Source: Euryarchaeota archaeon UBA58 | GTDB lineage: Archaea; Thermoplasmatota; Poseidoniia; Poseidoniales; Thalassarchaeaceae | Direction: 5' to 3' | DNA length: 30,009 bases | Assembly: GCA_002498525.1 (NCBI GenBank) | Contig: DAHR01000017.1 | Location: 45,653 to 75,661 of the forward strand | Part shown: positions 1 to 6,549 of the stretch, piece by piece | Position numbering within the stretch: the stretch's first letter is position 1 | Layout: the number at the start of each line of letters is the position of its first letter | Notes under the pieces: model-generated | What the model was told of the DNA's origin: nothing | Database searches by the model: none | Seen by the model: the letters and a program-made list of their open reading frames with translations, nothing else | Program-made: the position numbers and the translations under genes

Positions 1-736
1 AACTGACCATCGCACCGAACAGAACGAGACTCCCACCAATCCCAGTGAAATAGACAGAACGCTGGACGTGATCGAACTTCTCAGCGCTCTGAGCCAACCA
101 GATCGGCGCTGTCATTCCCACGACCGAAAGCAGCAGGAAAGGCCACAAATCGATTCCGTCCCGAACCACTCTGTCACTTTCCGAAATCGAAAGCCCAAAA
201 ATCGCGAATTGCCCGACGATTAGCAGAGTCGACAAAACCTGAACTCGCGTGAATCGCTCACCCTCCTCATACTCTCCATTGACCACGGAATAGCCAATCG
301 CTCCCGCTACCACGACCCATGCTGCTGTTTGGAAGTGGACGCCCGGGCTGACGAAGAGTGCGGAGAGAGGCTCCGAGAACATTTGGGCGTCCTCGACGAC
401 CTCGCCGAATGCCGCCCAAAACACGAACGGCAGCAGGGCGAGAAGTGTGCTGTCCGAGGCGTCGACGCCAAGATGACGCAACCATCCACTGAGAGCGACG
501 GCGAACATGGCGAGGACGAGTCCGTAGGTCATTGTGTTGACCATGTTGTATCCCGAGTCACCAGTCGATTCCCCCATAATCGGCTCGAGATAGAATTTGT
601 AGATGAAATCCGAGAGCGGGTTCGAGATTCCGGCTTCGTGCAGGAGAATTCCGGCGAAGAACAGAGTCAAGATTCCAGCGAGCGCCTTGATGACCGCCTG
701 TTCGTAGTCATACCACTCTTCAAGCGCATTCATCAT
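1..736 (-). CDS. DUF63 family integral membrane protein (C-terminus off the left edge)
   Basis: This reading frame is open from an ATG at 736-734 to the window edge (245 codons, no stop), so the protein is truncated at its C-terminus here. It begins MMNALEEWYDYEQ and has several hydrophobic segments. The motif GYNMVNTMTYGLVLAM and the later ALLPFVFWAAFGEVVEDA followed by LFVSPGVHF match the core I recall for the archaeal DUF63 family (PF01889), whose function is unknown. Two adjacent ATGs (736 and 733) are possible starts, and no strong ribosome-binding site separates them. A TATA-like element and a T-rich tract lie in the 86-bp spacer upstream. The plus-strand frames over this stretch read as charged, non-family sequence and are shadows. 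Family assignment is from memory of the motif, without a profile search. Confidence 0.8.
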   Translation of the reverse strand, partial: MMNALEEWYDYEQAVIKALAGILTLFFAGILLHEAGISNPLSDFIYKFYLEPIMGESTGDSGYNMVNTMTYGLVLAMFAVALSGWLRHLGVDASDSTLLALLPFVFWAAFGEVVEDAQMFSEPLSALFVSPGVHFQTAAWVVVAGAIGYSVVNGEYEEGERFTRVQVLSTLLIVGQFAIFGLSISESDRVVRDGIDLWPFLLLSVVGMTAPIWLAQSAEKFDHVQRSVYFTGIGGSLVLFGAMVS

Positions 737-776
737 GGCGGCGCGAGCCGGCGATTGCGCTTGAGTGTGGCGGCTC

Positions 777-792
777 GAAAAACAAGAAAAAT
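777..792 (-). terminator. T-rich archaeal-type terminator after the KH gene
   Basis: On the minus strand this reads ATTTTTCTTGTTTTT, two T5 runs about 31-46 nt beyond the stop of the KH-protein gene. Archaeal intrinsic termination depends mainly on such U-rich tracts. It is the only clear T-tract in a spacer of this window. A 7-bp stem (744-750 with 771-777, loop 20) lies just downstream, but its role is unclear. Confidence 0.45.
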
Positions 793-797
793 GGAAG

Positions 798-808
798 CCA
801 ATAAACCC
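798..808 (-). promoter_or_regulatory. Possible TATA element for the DUF63 gene
   Basis: The minus strand reads GGGTTTATTGG here, similar to an archaeal TATA box. A start about 25 nt downstream would fall near 775, just past the T-rich tract, giving a leader of about 40 nt. This rests on motif and spacing only. Confidence 0.3.
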
Positions 809-822
809 TGATGAAAGGGGGT

Positions 823-1554
823 TCATTCTTCTTCGAAGCCGACCGATTCGTCGCTTTCCAATTCGAGCATCTCAGCGACTTCACTCTCGTTATCCGGGTT
901 GACTTGCGCGCCTTTGTAGCGACGTTCACGGCGACGGCGCGCGGCTGCCAAATCAGGCACGAGGGTCTCGAAGGCGTCAGCGGGTCCATCTTCGCGAAGC
1001 TCGTAAGCATCGAGACTTCGCGAGTTGATGCGCATTCTCTTGCGGTCCTTCTCGAGCCCGTGCAGGACATTACCATGCTCAGCACCGTTGAGGATGTTTT
1101 CGATTGCCGGTGTTGCTAGGGAGAGGCCGTCCTCGTCTCCGATGACGAGGACTGATGAGCCGTAAATCGCTATCTCGGTGCGGCTGATCTCCTCGATGAG
1201 GCTGCGGATGCGGCCGTCCCTGCCAATCAATCTGCTGCGCATGCGGCGAGTCTGATTCGGCTGGCGGCCGACCCATTCTCGAATATCGTAGATTCTCAGG
1301 AAAATCTCGTCTTCGAGCAGTTTGACCGCGCGCTTCGGGGCCAATCCGCGGCCGATTGCTCGGATGACATCTGGCATCTTCATGCGCAGAATCGGGTCAA
1401 CTTCCTGCTCGCCCCAATCGGCCATGACATCGCCGCTCTCGGAGTCGACCACGATGCCAGCGCCGCTCGCTTCTTCCAGCATCTTACGCGTCGCTCCGCG
1501 CTTGCCGATGAGCACCGCGATGCGATCCTTCGGGATGCGAGCGAGTAATTCCAC
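823..1554 (-). CDS. Archaeal two-KH-domain RNA-binding protein, Pno1/Dim2-like
   Basis: The protein has 243 residues and starts at GTG (1554), 25 bp after the RIO1 stop. KH domain 1 covers roughly residues 2-85, with the RNA-binding loop GKRG at 17-20. KH domain 2 covers about 100-170, with GRDG at 111-114 inside RRMRSRLIGRDGRIRSLIEE. This layout is that of the universal archaeal Pno1 (Dim2) homologue, which in eukaryotes binds the 3' end of pre-18S rRNA and assists small-subunit maturation. The linkage with RIO1 kinase and aIF1A supports that role and is a known archaeal neighbourhood. The C-terminal 40 or so residues are a basic stretch (RRRRERR) followed by an acidic tail, an extension beyond the usual family core. 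There is no clear Shine-Dalgarno site at the GTG. The assignment is strong for the family and inferred for the exact role. Confidence 0.88.
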   Translation of the reverse strand: MELLARIPKDRIAVLIGKRGATRKMLEEASGAGIVVDSESGDVMADWGEQEVDPILRMKMPDVIRAIGRGLAPKRAVKLLEDEIFLRIYDIREWVGRQPNQTRRMRSRLIGRDGRIRSLIEEISRTEIAIYGSSVLVIGDEDGLSLATPAIENILNGAEHGNVLHGLEKDRKRMRINSRSLDAYELREDGPADAFETLVPDLAAARRRRERRYKGAQVNPDNESEVAEMLELESDESVGFEEE

Positions 1555-1579
1555 AGAGCGGGCGGGCCGCCTTCCCGTT

Positions 1580-2461
1580 TTAATCCCCGCCCGGCAGCGC
1601 AGGATACTCAGGAACGGGATCTTCGAGGACTCGCAGAAGGCTGTCGGCGAGGTTGATATCGTATCCTTGACGATTTATCCATTGGACTAACCGTGTAACA
1701 TCGCGCACGAGGAATTCGTTCGAATTCGGGTGTGCGCTGACGACGGCTTGCCCGACATCGATGACCCACGGCTCGCCGTCGTACCAGAGAATGTTGTATT
1801 CACTGAAATCAGCATGAGCGAGGTCGCAGGTCTGCCAGATGACTGCGAGGATTTCGAGTAGGTCCTCAAAGAGGCCGAGAGGATCGTCGACTGTGATATC
1901 CTTGAGGCGGGGTGAAGGCTCGTCAGCATCACCGATAAGGTCCATGATCAGTACATTGTTGAGGACGGCACGAGGCTTCGGGACGCGTACACCATTATTG
2001 CGCAAGCGCTTGAGATTGCGGTATTCCTTACGCACCCAGATTTTCACCAATTCGCGATGGCGACGCTTCAGTCCACCGAATCGCGGGTCGCCATCGATGT
2101 ATTTCGCGAGGTTCTTGAAGACGGCATTGGTAGTATGGAAGATCTTCACAGCGGCCGGACCTTGGTTCGTCGTAGCGTGGAACACGTGGGCTTCTTTGCC
2201 GCGAGCGATTGGGTAATCAACGGTCTCAATCTCGCCCGCTTGCATCAATTTGTAGAGCGACATGAGTGTGGAGCGGTCGAAAACAGCGTCGAAAACTCGC
2301 CGGTCGACCCAATCGTATTGACCGCCACCGAGCACCCCTTGCAGTTTGTCTTCGATTTCCAGAAACATTCGCTTGAAGCGCGGATCGGAAATCCATTCGT
2401 GCTGCCGCGCCGACTTCATTATCGCGTCCGGGTCGGTGTCCTCCCAGTCGGAGTCTGACAT
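1580..2461 (-). CDS. rio1: RIO1-type serine/threonine protein kinase
   Basis: A 293-residue atypical kinase of the RIO family, which acts in late 40S/30S subunit maturation. Numbered from the ATG at 2461: the glycine-containing nucleotide loop ARGKEAHVF is at 86-94, the phosphate-binding Lys is at 106 (AAVKIF), and the catalytic loop HADFSEYNIL starts at 216 with Asp218 and Asn223. The metal-binding Asp235 sits in IDVGQ. All expected catalytic residues are present. A GTG at 2470 would give a GTGA overlap with the aIF1A stop, but GGGTGA lies 5 nt before the ATG at 2461, so I prefer the ATG. The 5-bp gap to aIF1A implies co-transcription with it. RIO1 rather than RIO2 is indicated by the short N-terminus without a winged helix and by the STGKEA-like loop. 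Confidence 0.93.
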   Translation of the reverse strand: MSDSDWEDTDPDAIMKSARQHEWISDPRFKRMFLEIEDKLQGVLGGGQYDWVDRRVFDAVFDRSTLMSLYKLMQAGEIETVDYPIARGKEAHVFHATTNQGPAAVKIFHTTNAVFKNLAKYIDGDPRFGGLKRRHRELVKIWVRKEYRNLKRLRNNGVRVPKPRAVLNNVLIMDLIGDADEPSPRLKDITVDDPLGLFEDLLEILAVIWQTCDLAHADFSEYNILWYDGEPWVIDVGQAVVSAHPNSNEFLVRDVTRLVQWINRQGYDINLADSLLRVLEDPVPEYPALPGGD

Positions 2462-2466
2462 CGTTT

Positions 2467-3033
2467 TCACCCGAAGAATGAGTCGATATCATCGTCGTCG
2501 TCGTCAGCCCATGCGGGGCTCGGAGTTGCCGATTTCTCCTCGGTTACCTCGTCGGCGGACTCGCCCACATCCTCGGAAGCATCCTGAGGTTCTGTAGCGG
2601 CAGAGGACTCGGCTGGAGGAGCGGCTGCTGATCGGCCGGAATCTGAACTTGAATCACCGAATTGGTCTTCGGCCATGCCGAAGAGGTCGACGATTTCAGG
2701 CAGGACTCCCTTTCGTGAGAGATAGATGGATTGAGTCTTGGTGTAGCGCATCCGAACGTCGGCCTTGGCGTCTTGGAAATCCCAAGGCTGGAGGATGATC
2801 AAATCGCCTTCTCGAACCCATTGGCGGCGACGCATCTTGCCTGGAATGCGCGCCAGGCGACTCTCACCATCGGCGCAGACTGCCCTGACCCTCCGACCGC
2901 CTAGAATCTGGTCGGCGATGGCGAACATCTCGTTGATTTTCTTGTTCGGAAGAGGAACGCGGATTCGGTCGCCGGAGCCGGACTCAAGCTGCGCCAGCAA
3001 CTCTGTGTCCACACGTTCCTCACGACGCGCCAT
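2467..3033 (-). CDS. eif1A: Translation initiation factor aIF1A with a long acidic C-terminal tail
   Basis: The frame is open upstream, but I choose the ATG at 3033 (MARREERVDTE, 188 residues) because GAGAGG precedes it and the S1/OB fold begins about 20 residues later. An upstream TTG at 3129 or an ATG at 3069 are alternatives. The OB domain (about 21-118) carries the family signature RLARIPGKMRRRQWVREGDL and the strand QPWDFQDAKADVRMRYT. aIF1A binds the A-site region of the small subunit and promotes mRNA scanning and initiator tRNA placement. Archaeal homologues usually end soon after the OB fold. Here about 70 further residues follow, rich in Ser, Ala, Glu and Asp, ending in six Asp residues and IDSFFG. 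It heads the aIF1A-RIO1-KH cluster. Confidence 0.92.
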   Translation of the reverse strand: MARREERVDTELLAQLESGSGDRIRVPLPNKKINEMFAIADQILGGRRVRAVCADGESRLARIPGKMRRRQWVREGDLIILQPWDFQDAKADVRMRYTKTQSIYLSRKGVLPEIVDLFGMAEDQFGDSSSDSGRSAAAPPAESSAATEPQDASEDVGESADEVTEEKSATPSPAWADDDDDDIDSFFG

Positions 3034-3256
3034 CAGCCTCTCGGTCAAGCGCCCCCTATGTGAAACCATGCCCCGAGAGAAGACCGAAGGAGAACCACGC
3101 ACCGCACTTTTCGACTTGATTGAAACCAACTGAACCGGACTCTACAGTGCTGGGGCTGCCCACGCTATTACTACCAGTGAGCAGAATGCGTGGGGCGCAT
3201 TCTGAGAACGAATCTTAGTCTATAACGCGCCAACGGTGCGGTCGAGGAGATCTCGA
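3034..3256 (-). promoter_or_regulatory. Spacer between nuoN and aIF1A, holding the likely aIF1A leader and promoter
   Basis: This 223-bp stretch is the longest gap in the window. The minus strand has a TATA-like GTTATAGAC near 3218-3226. A second, weaker A/T patch (GAAAAGT) lies near 3108-3114. A perfect 9-bp hairpin lies at 3182-3204 and another hairpin abuts the nuoN stop. No T-run is present after nuoN. I cannot say which A/T element is the promoter. No ORF with family features is visible here. Confidence 0.35.
3182..3204 (-). other. Perfect hairpin in the aIF1A leader region
   Basis: CAGAATGCG (3182-3190) pairs exactly with CGCATTCTG (3196-3204) around a 5-nt loop. If transcription starts from the TATA-like element near 3218-3226, this hairpin would lie at the extreme 5' end of the aIF1A mRNA. 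Otherwise it lies downstream of nuoN. Function is unknown. Confidence 0.5.
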
Positions 3257-4939
3257 TCAAAATGCCGACACGGCATTTTGAACGAGCTCGAGGAGGAAAT
3301 CGGCGCCCGAGCCGATACCGAATGCGAGTGTCAGGAAAGCGAGGGTGACGATTGAGTTTCGTAGGTGAGTGGCCCTGCGAAGAGGTTTGGTGGATTCGGG
3401 GGTCTCGAAGAACATCACGAGGGCGATACGCAGGTAGTAGAAAAGCGACAGAGCACTGTTCAAAACGATAGCCACAGCCAACCAGAACACTGGGTCAACA
3501 CTCTCTGCCCAAGGCACTATGGCATCGGCAGATGTGCTTCCTGTTCCAGCACTGATGTTGATGATTCCGTTGATCATCAGCAACTTTGAGAGGAATCCGG
3601 CAAGCGGCGGAACGCCGGCAAGAGAGAGCATGAAGATGAACATCGAACCAGCGACGAGTGGGTCGCGGTGAGCCAATCCGTGAAGGTCTTCCAAGCGATG
3701 GCTGCGACCCTCGATCTCGAGCAGGCCTAAGACAAGGAAAGCTCCGAGTTTGAAGAGTACGAGAACCGACAGATGGAAAATAATGGCGACGAGAACCAGT
3801 CGAGTCGTCGAATCATCACCCAGACCACTACCGACTGCGGCGAGCGCCGCTAGCATGTATCCTGCGTGTGCGACGCTCGAGTAAGCCAGCATGCGCTTCG
3901 GGTTCTCGCTGGTCAGAGCAGCTAGGTTGCCCCAAGTCATCGTCACGATAGCGATGAGGGCGAGCAGAACGAACCAGATCGCCTCGCCCTCATCCGGCAT
4001 TGCAACATGCAGAAGAACGCGCAAGAGAGCGACGAATCCCATCGCCTTCGAGGCGGTAGCAAGGACACCTGCGACAGGTGAAGAAGCGCCAGCGTAAGCG
4101 TCGGGAGCGGCCAGATGGAAGGGCGCGGCGCTGACCTTGAAGCCGAAGGCGACGAGCATCAGACCAAGACCGATGACGGCCAGTGGGTCATAGCCGTCCA
4201 TCGCTGCCCACGAAGCCGCAAGAGCATCGAAATCTAGGTCGCCAGCCCACAGATAGACCAACGACATTCCATAGATTCCAGTCGCGCTGGCGACCGAACC
4301 GACGATGAAATACTTCGCTCCTGCCTCGCCACCGACCGCTTCCTCCTTGTGGAAGGCGACCAGGATGTAGGAGGCGAGCGAAGCCAATTCGATGGCGACG
4401 AACATGAAGAAGAGGTTGCTCGCCATCGCCATCAGACTCATCCCGAGTCCGACCATCATCAGCAGGATGTGGAAATCGACCTGGCGGCGATTGTCCATCA
4501 GACTGCGAACCAATCGCTCAGCCTGCGCGGCTGAATCTCGCTCACGCGGCGCGCGCGCGGATGGCCGCGCAGGCAAACGGTAATTCGCAGCGACAGCAGC
4601 AAGAAGCAGCGCGGCGTAGAAGACGAAAGACATCATTCGGCTGAATGAGTTCACAGCCAGAACGCCACCTATCTCGACAGCCGAAGAATCTGCACTAACC
4701 CCGAAGAACGAGAAGAACATCGCCAACGAGAAAGCCGTAATCGAAATCAACGCCGGCAGCCTTGGGTCAGAAGTCCCCTTCAAGCGCGTGCCACCGACAA
4801 AAATCGGCACTCGCACGCGCGTCAATGGAATCCGAAACTTCGCATCACCGATATTCGGCACCAGAATCGCGAGGACGACGCTGACTACCAGAATCATCTC
4901 AGGCAGTAGAACCTCCATCTCGGTATTGCTCAGAATCAA
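3257..4939 (-). CDS. nuoN: Complex I membrane subunit NuoN (antiporter-like)
   Basis: A 560-residue polytopic protein, the last gene of the nuo operon and the most proximal of the three antiporter-like proton-pumping subunits. The start is TTG at 4939, overlapping the nuoM stop (TTGA), with GGGGTGA a few bases upstream. An ATG seven codons in is an alternative. Key membrane residues are visible: Glu184 in FVAIELASLASY, Lys268 in GFKVSAAPFH and Lys298 in ATASKAMGF, with PPLAGFLSK further on. A charged segment at about 122-155 (PARPSARAPRERDS and following) sits between helices where bacterial homologues have a short loop. This subunit acts with NuoL and NuoM to move protons as quinone is reduced. 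Confidence 0.94.
   Translation of the reverse strand: MILSNTEMEVLLPEMILVVSVVLAILVPNIGDAKFRIPLTRVRVPIFVGGTRLKGTSDPRLPALISITAFSLAMFFSFFGVSADSSAVEIGGVLAVNSFSRMMSFVFYAALLLAAVAANYRLPARPSARAPRERDSAAQAERLVRSLMDNRRQVDFHILLMMVGLGMSLMAMASNLFFMFVAIELASLASYILVAFHKEEAVGGEAGAKYFIVGSVASATGIYGMSLVYLWAGDLDFDALAASWAAMDGYDPLAVIGLGLMLVAFGFKVSAAPFHLAAPDAYAGASSPVAGVLATASKAMGFVALLRVLLHVAMPDEGEAIWFVLLALIAIVTMTWGNLAALTSENPKRMLAYSSVAHAGYMLAALAAVGSGLGDDSTTRLVLVAIIFHLSVLVLFKLGAFLVLGLLEIEGRSHRLEDLHGLAHRDPLVAGSMFIFMLSLAGVPPLAGFLSKLLMINGIINISAGTGSTSADAIVPWAESVDPVFWLAVAIVLNSALSLFYYLRIALVMFFETPESTKPLRRATHLRNSIVTLAFLTLAFGIGSGADFLLELVQNAVSAF
3258..3280 (-). terminator. Perfect 10-bp hairpin across the nuoN stop codon
   Basis: CAAAATGCCG (3258-3267) pairs exactly with CGGCATTTTG (3271-3280) around a 3-nt loop. 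It covers the last codons of nuoN and two bases of the TGA. No T-run follows, so it may be an mRNA 3'-end stabiliser or processing structure rather than a classic terminator. The structure is seen; the role is inferred. Confidence 0.45.
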
Positions 4940-6549
4940 GGTTTCACCCCCTGCGAATTCAGCGCGTCGATCAGCGTCTCGAGCATGAATTCTGTCGACC
5001 AGTCAGACATCATGTCCCAGAAGATGAAGGGCAGGATGCCGAACAGAACGGTCAGCGCAACCAGCACGAACATCCCAGCATTCTCATGCCAAGTTATGTC
5101 ACGAGCCTCCTCGCCGTGCAACGAATCGGGAAGAACCCCCACATGTGGGTCGCCGCCCTCGAAGATCGTACGCTGCATGCTTGTAATGTAGTAAACCGCG
5201 GTGATGATCAGCGTCAGAGCCGGTAGAATCACCAGCCAACCGAAGGTCATCCAGAACGCTATCAGCACCGTTATCTCGGCCACGAATCCTGCCAGCAGAG
5301 GCAGGCCGAGGCTTGCCATCCAGCCGAACATCATGTGGCCGGCCAGCCAAGGAGAGTGGTGTGCTATTCCCCTCATCGAGCCGATCTCGAGGGTGTGGTA
5401 ATGGTGCTTGAAGGCCCCCGCAACCGCGAACAGAAGTGGGCTGATGATGCCGTGTGCGAACATCATGAACAGCGCGCCGGCAATGCCCAGAGGCTGCATC
5501 GTCGCGATGCCGAGGAAGATCAATCCCATGTGCGAGACAGACGAATATGCGACCATCCGTTTGAGATTCGTCTGACCCATGCAGACTATCGCCGCGTAGA
5601 CAAGACTCGACATTCCCAGCAGTAACAGCAGCGGCGTGAAAACCACCGTTGATTCTGGGAAAATCGTAACTGCGACGCGCAGGAATCCATAGGCGCCCAT
5701 CTTCAGCATCACCCCCGCCAGAAGCATCGAGCCAGCCGTGGGTGCCTCCACGTGCGCGTCGGGCAACCAAGTGTGAACAGGCACGCTCGGCATCTTGGTT
5801 GCAAAGCCAATGAGAAGCAGAATCCAGACGAAATGTCGCAGGCCAGCACCATCGATAAGACCGCTGCCGGCGGCCTGCGCAGTCATCGATATCAGGTCGA
5901 AATGATGCCCAGTCAGAGTCCCGGCAAGGCTCGTGTCGGCCGTGTTGAAATACATCACGAGGATGCCGATGAGCATGAAAACGCTGGCTGTGAAAGTGTA
6001 GATGAAGAACTTCATCGAGGCGTAGCGGCGGTTGTCCCCACCCCAGACGAGGATGAGTAAAAACATCGGAATCAGCGTCATTTCCCAGAAGACGAAGAAG
6101 ACGAAGAGGTCCAGAGCAACGAAGACTCCGACCAGTGCGCCCTCCATGATGAGGATCAATGGGTGGAAGATGTGGCCTTTCTTCGCGTCCCATTCGACGA
6201 GCATCGAGACCGGGATGAGCATCGCTGTCAGCCAGACCATCGGGAACGATAGCGCGTCGACTCCTACGACCCAGCGAACTCCGATCTCTTCGAGCAGGAC
6301 GACTGGCGTGTTCTGGAAGACGTACTCGCCTTGCAGGATGTTGAGCCAGTCGATAGCGCCGATCTGGCCGAGGAAGAGCATCGTCGTGATTGCGAATATG
6401 GCCAGAGCGAGGCCCATCGAGAGTGGCCGGGCGATGCGCTGCATGTACTCGGCCATGCTGGTTGGCAGAACTTGTGGTAGAATCAGCAGCGCCATACCGA
6501 GGGCGATTGGTGCCAGCGTGATGAAAGTCAGTGGGTCTGCTGTGATCAA
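4936..6549 (-). CDS. nuoM: Complex I membrane subunit NuoM (antiporter-like)
   Basis: I place the start at TTG 6549 (537 residues, beginning (M)ITADPLTFITLAPIALGM). The frame stays open further upstream, but that part overlaps nuoL and reads as non-membrane sequence. GGGGGGTGA lies 4 nt before the TTG, and the TTG overlaps the nuoL stop. Functional residues of the family are visible: Glu156 in FWEMTLIP, Lys252 in GFATKMPSVPVHTWLPDAH, and Lys283 in GVMLKMGAYG. The histidine-bearing helix MFAHGIISPLLF follows. It is the central pump unit of the membrane arm. Length matches bacterial NuoM (about 500). Confidence 0.95.
   Translation of the reverse strand: MITADPLTFITLAPIALGMALLILPQVLPTSMAEYMQRIARPLSMGLALAIFAITTMLFLGQIGAIDWLNILQGEYVFQNTPVVLLEEIGVRWVVGVDALSFPMVWLTAMLIPVSMLVEWDAKKGHIFHPLILIMEGALVGVFVALDLFVFFVFWEMTLIPMFLLILVWGGDNRRYASMKFFIYTFTASVFMLIGILVMYFNTADTSLAGTLTGHHFDLISMTAQAAGSGLIDGAGLRHFVWILLLIGFATKMPSVPVHTWLPDAHVEAPTAGSMLLAGVMLKMGAYGFLRVAVTIFPESTVVFTPLLLLLGMSSLVYAAIVCMGQTNLKRMVAYSSVSHMGLIFLGIATMQPLGIAGALFMMFAHGIISPLLFAVAGAFKHHYHTLEIGSMRGIAHHSPWLAGHMMFGWMASLGLPLLAGFVAEITVLIAFWMTFGWLVILPALTLIITAVYYITSMQRTIFEGGDPHVGVLPDSLHGEEARDITWHENAGMFVLVALTVLFGILPFIFWDMMSDWSTEFMLETLIDALNSQGVKP

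Noticed and set aside
1561..1571. GC-rich palindrome between the RIO1 and KH genes
   Set aside because: The loop would be a single base, which is not a feasible hairpin, and the sequence is simple GC-rich repeat.
5099..6193. A 364-codon minus-strand frame inside nuoM
   Set aside because: It is an offset frame of nuoM with an Arg/Gly/His-rich product and no hydrophobic segments. NuoM itself has all its conserved residues.
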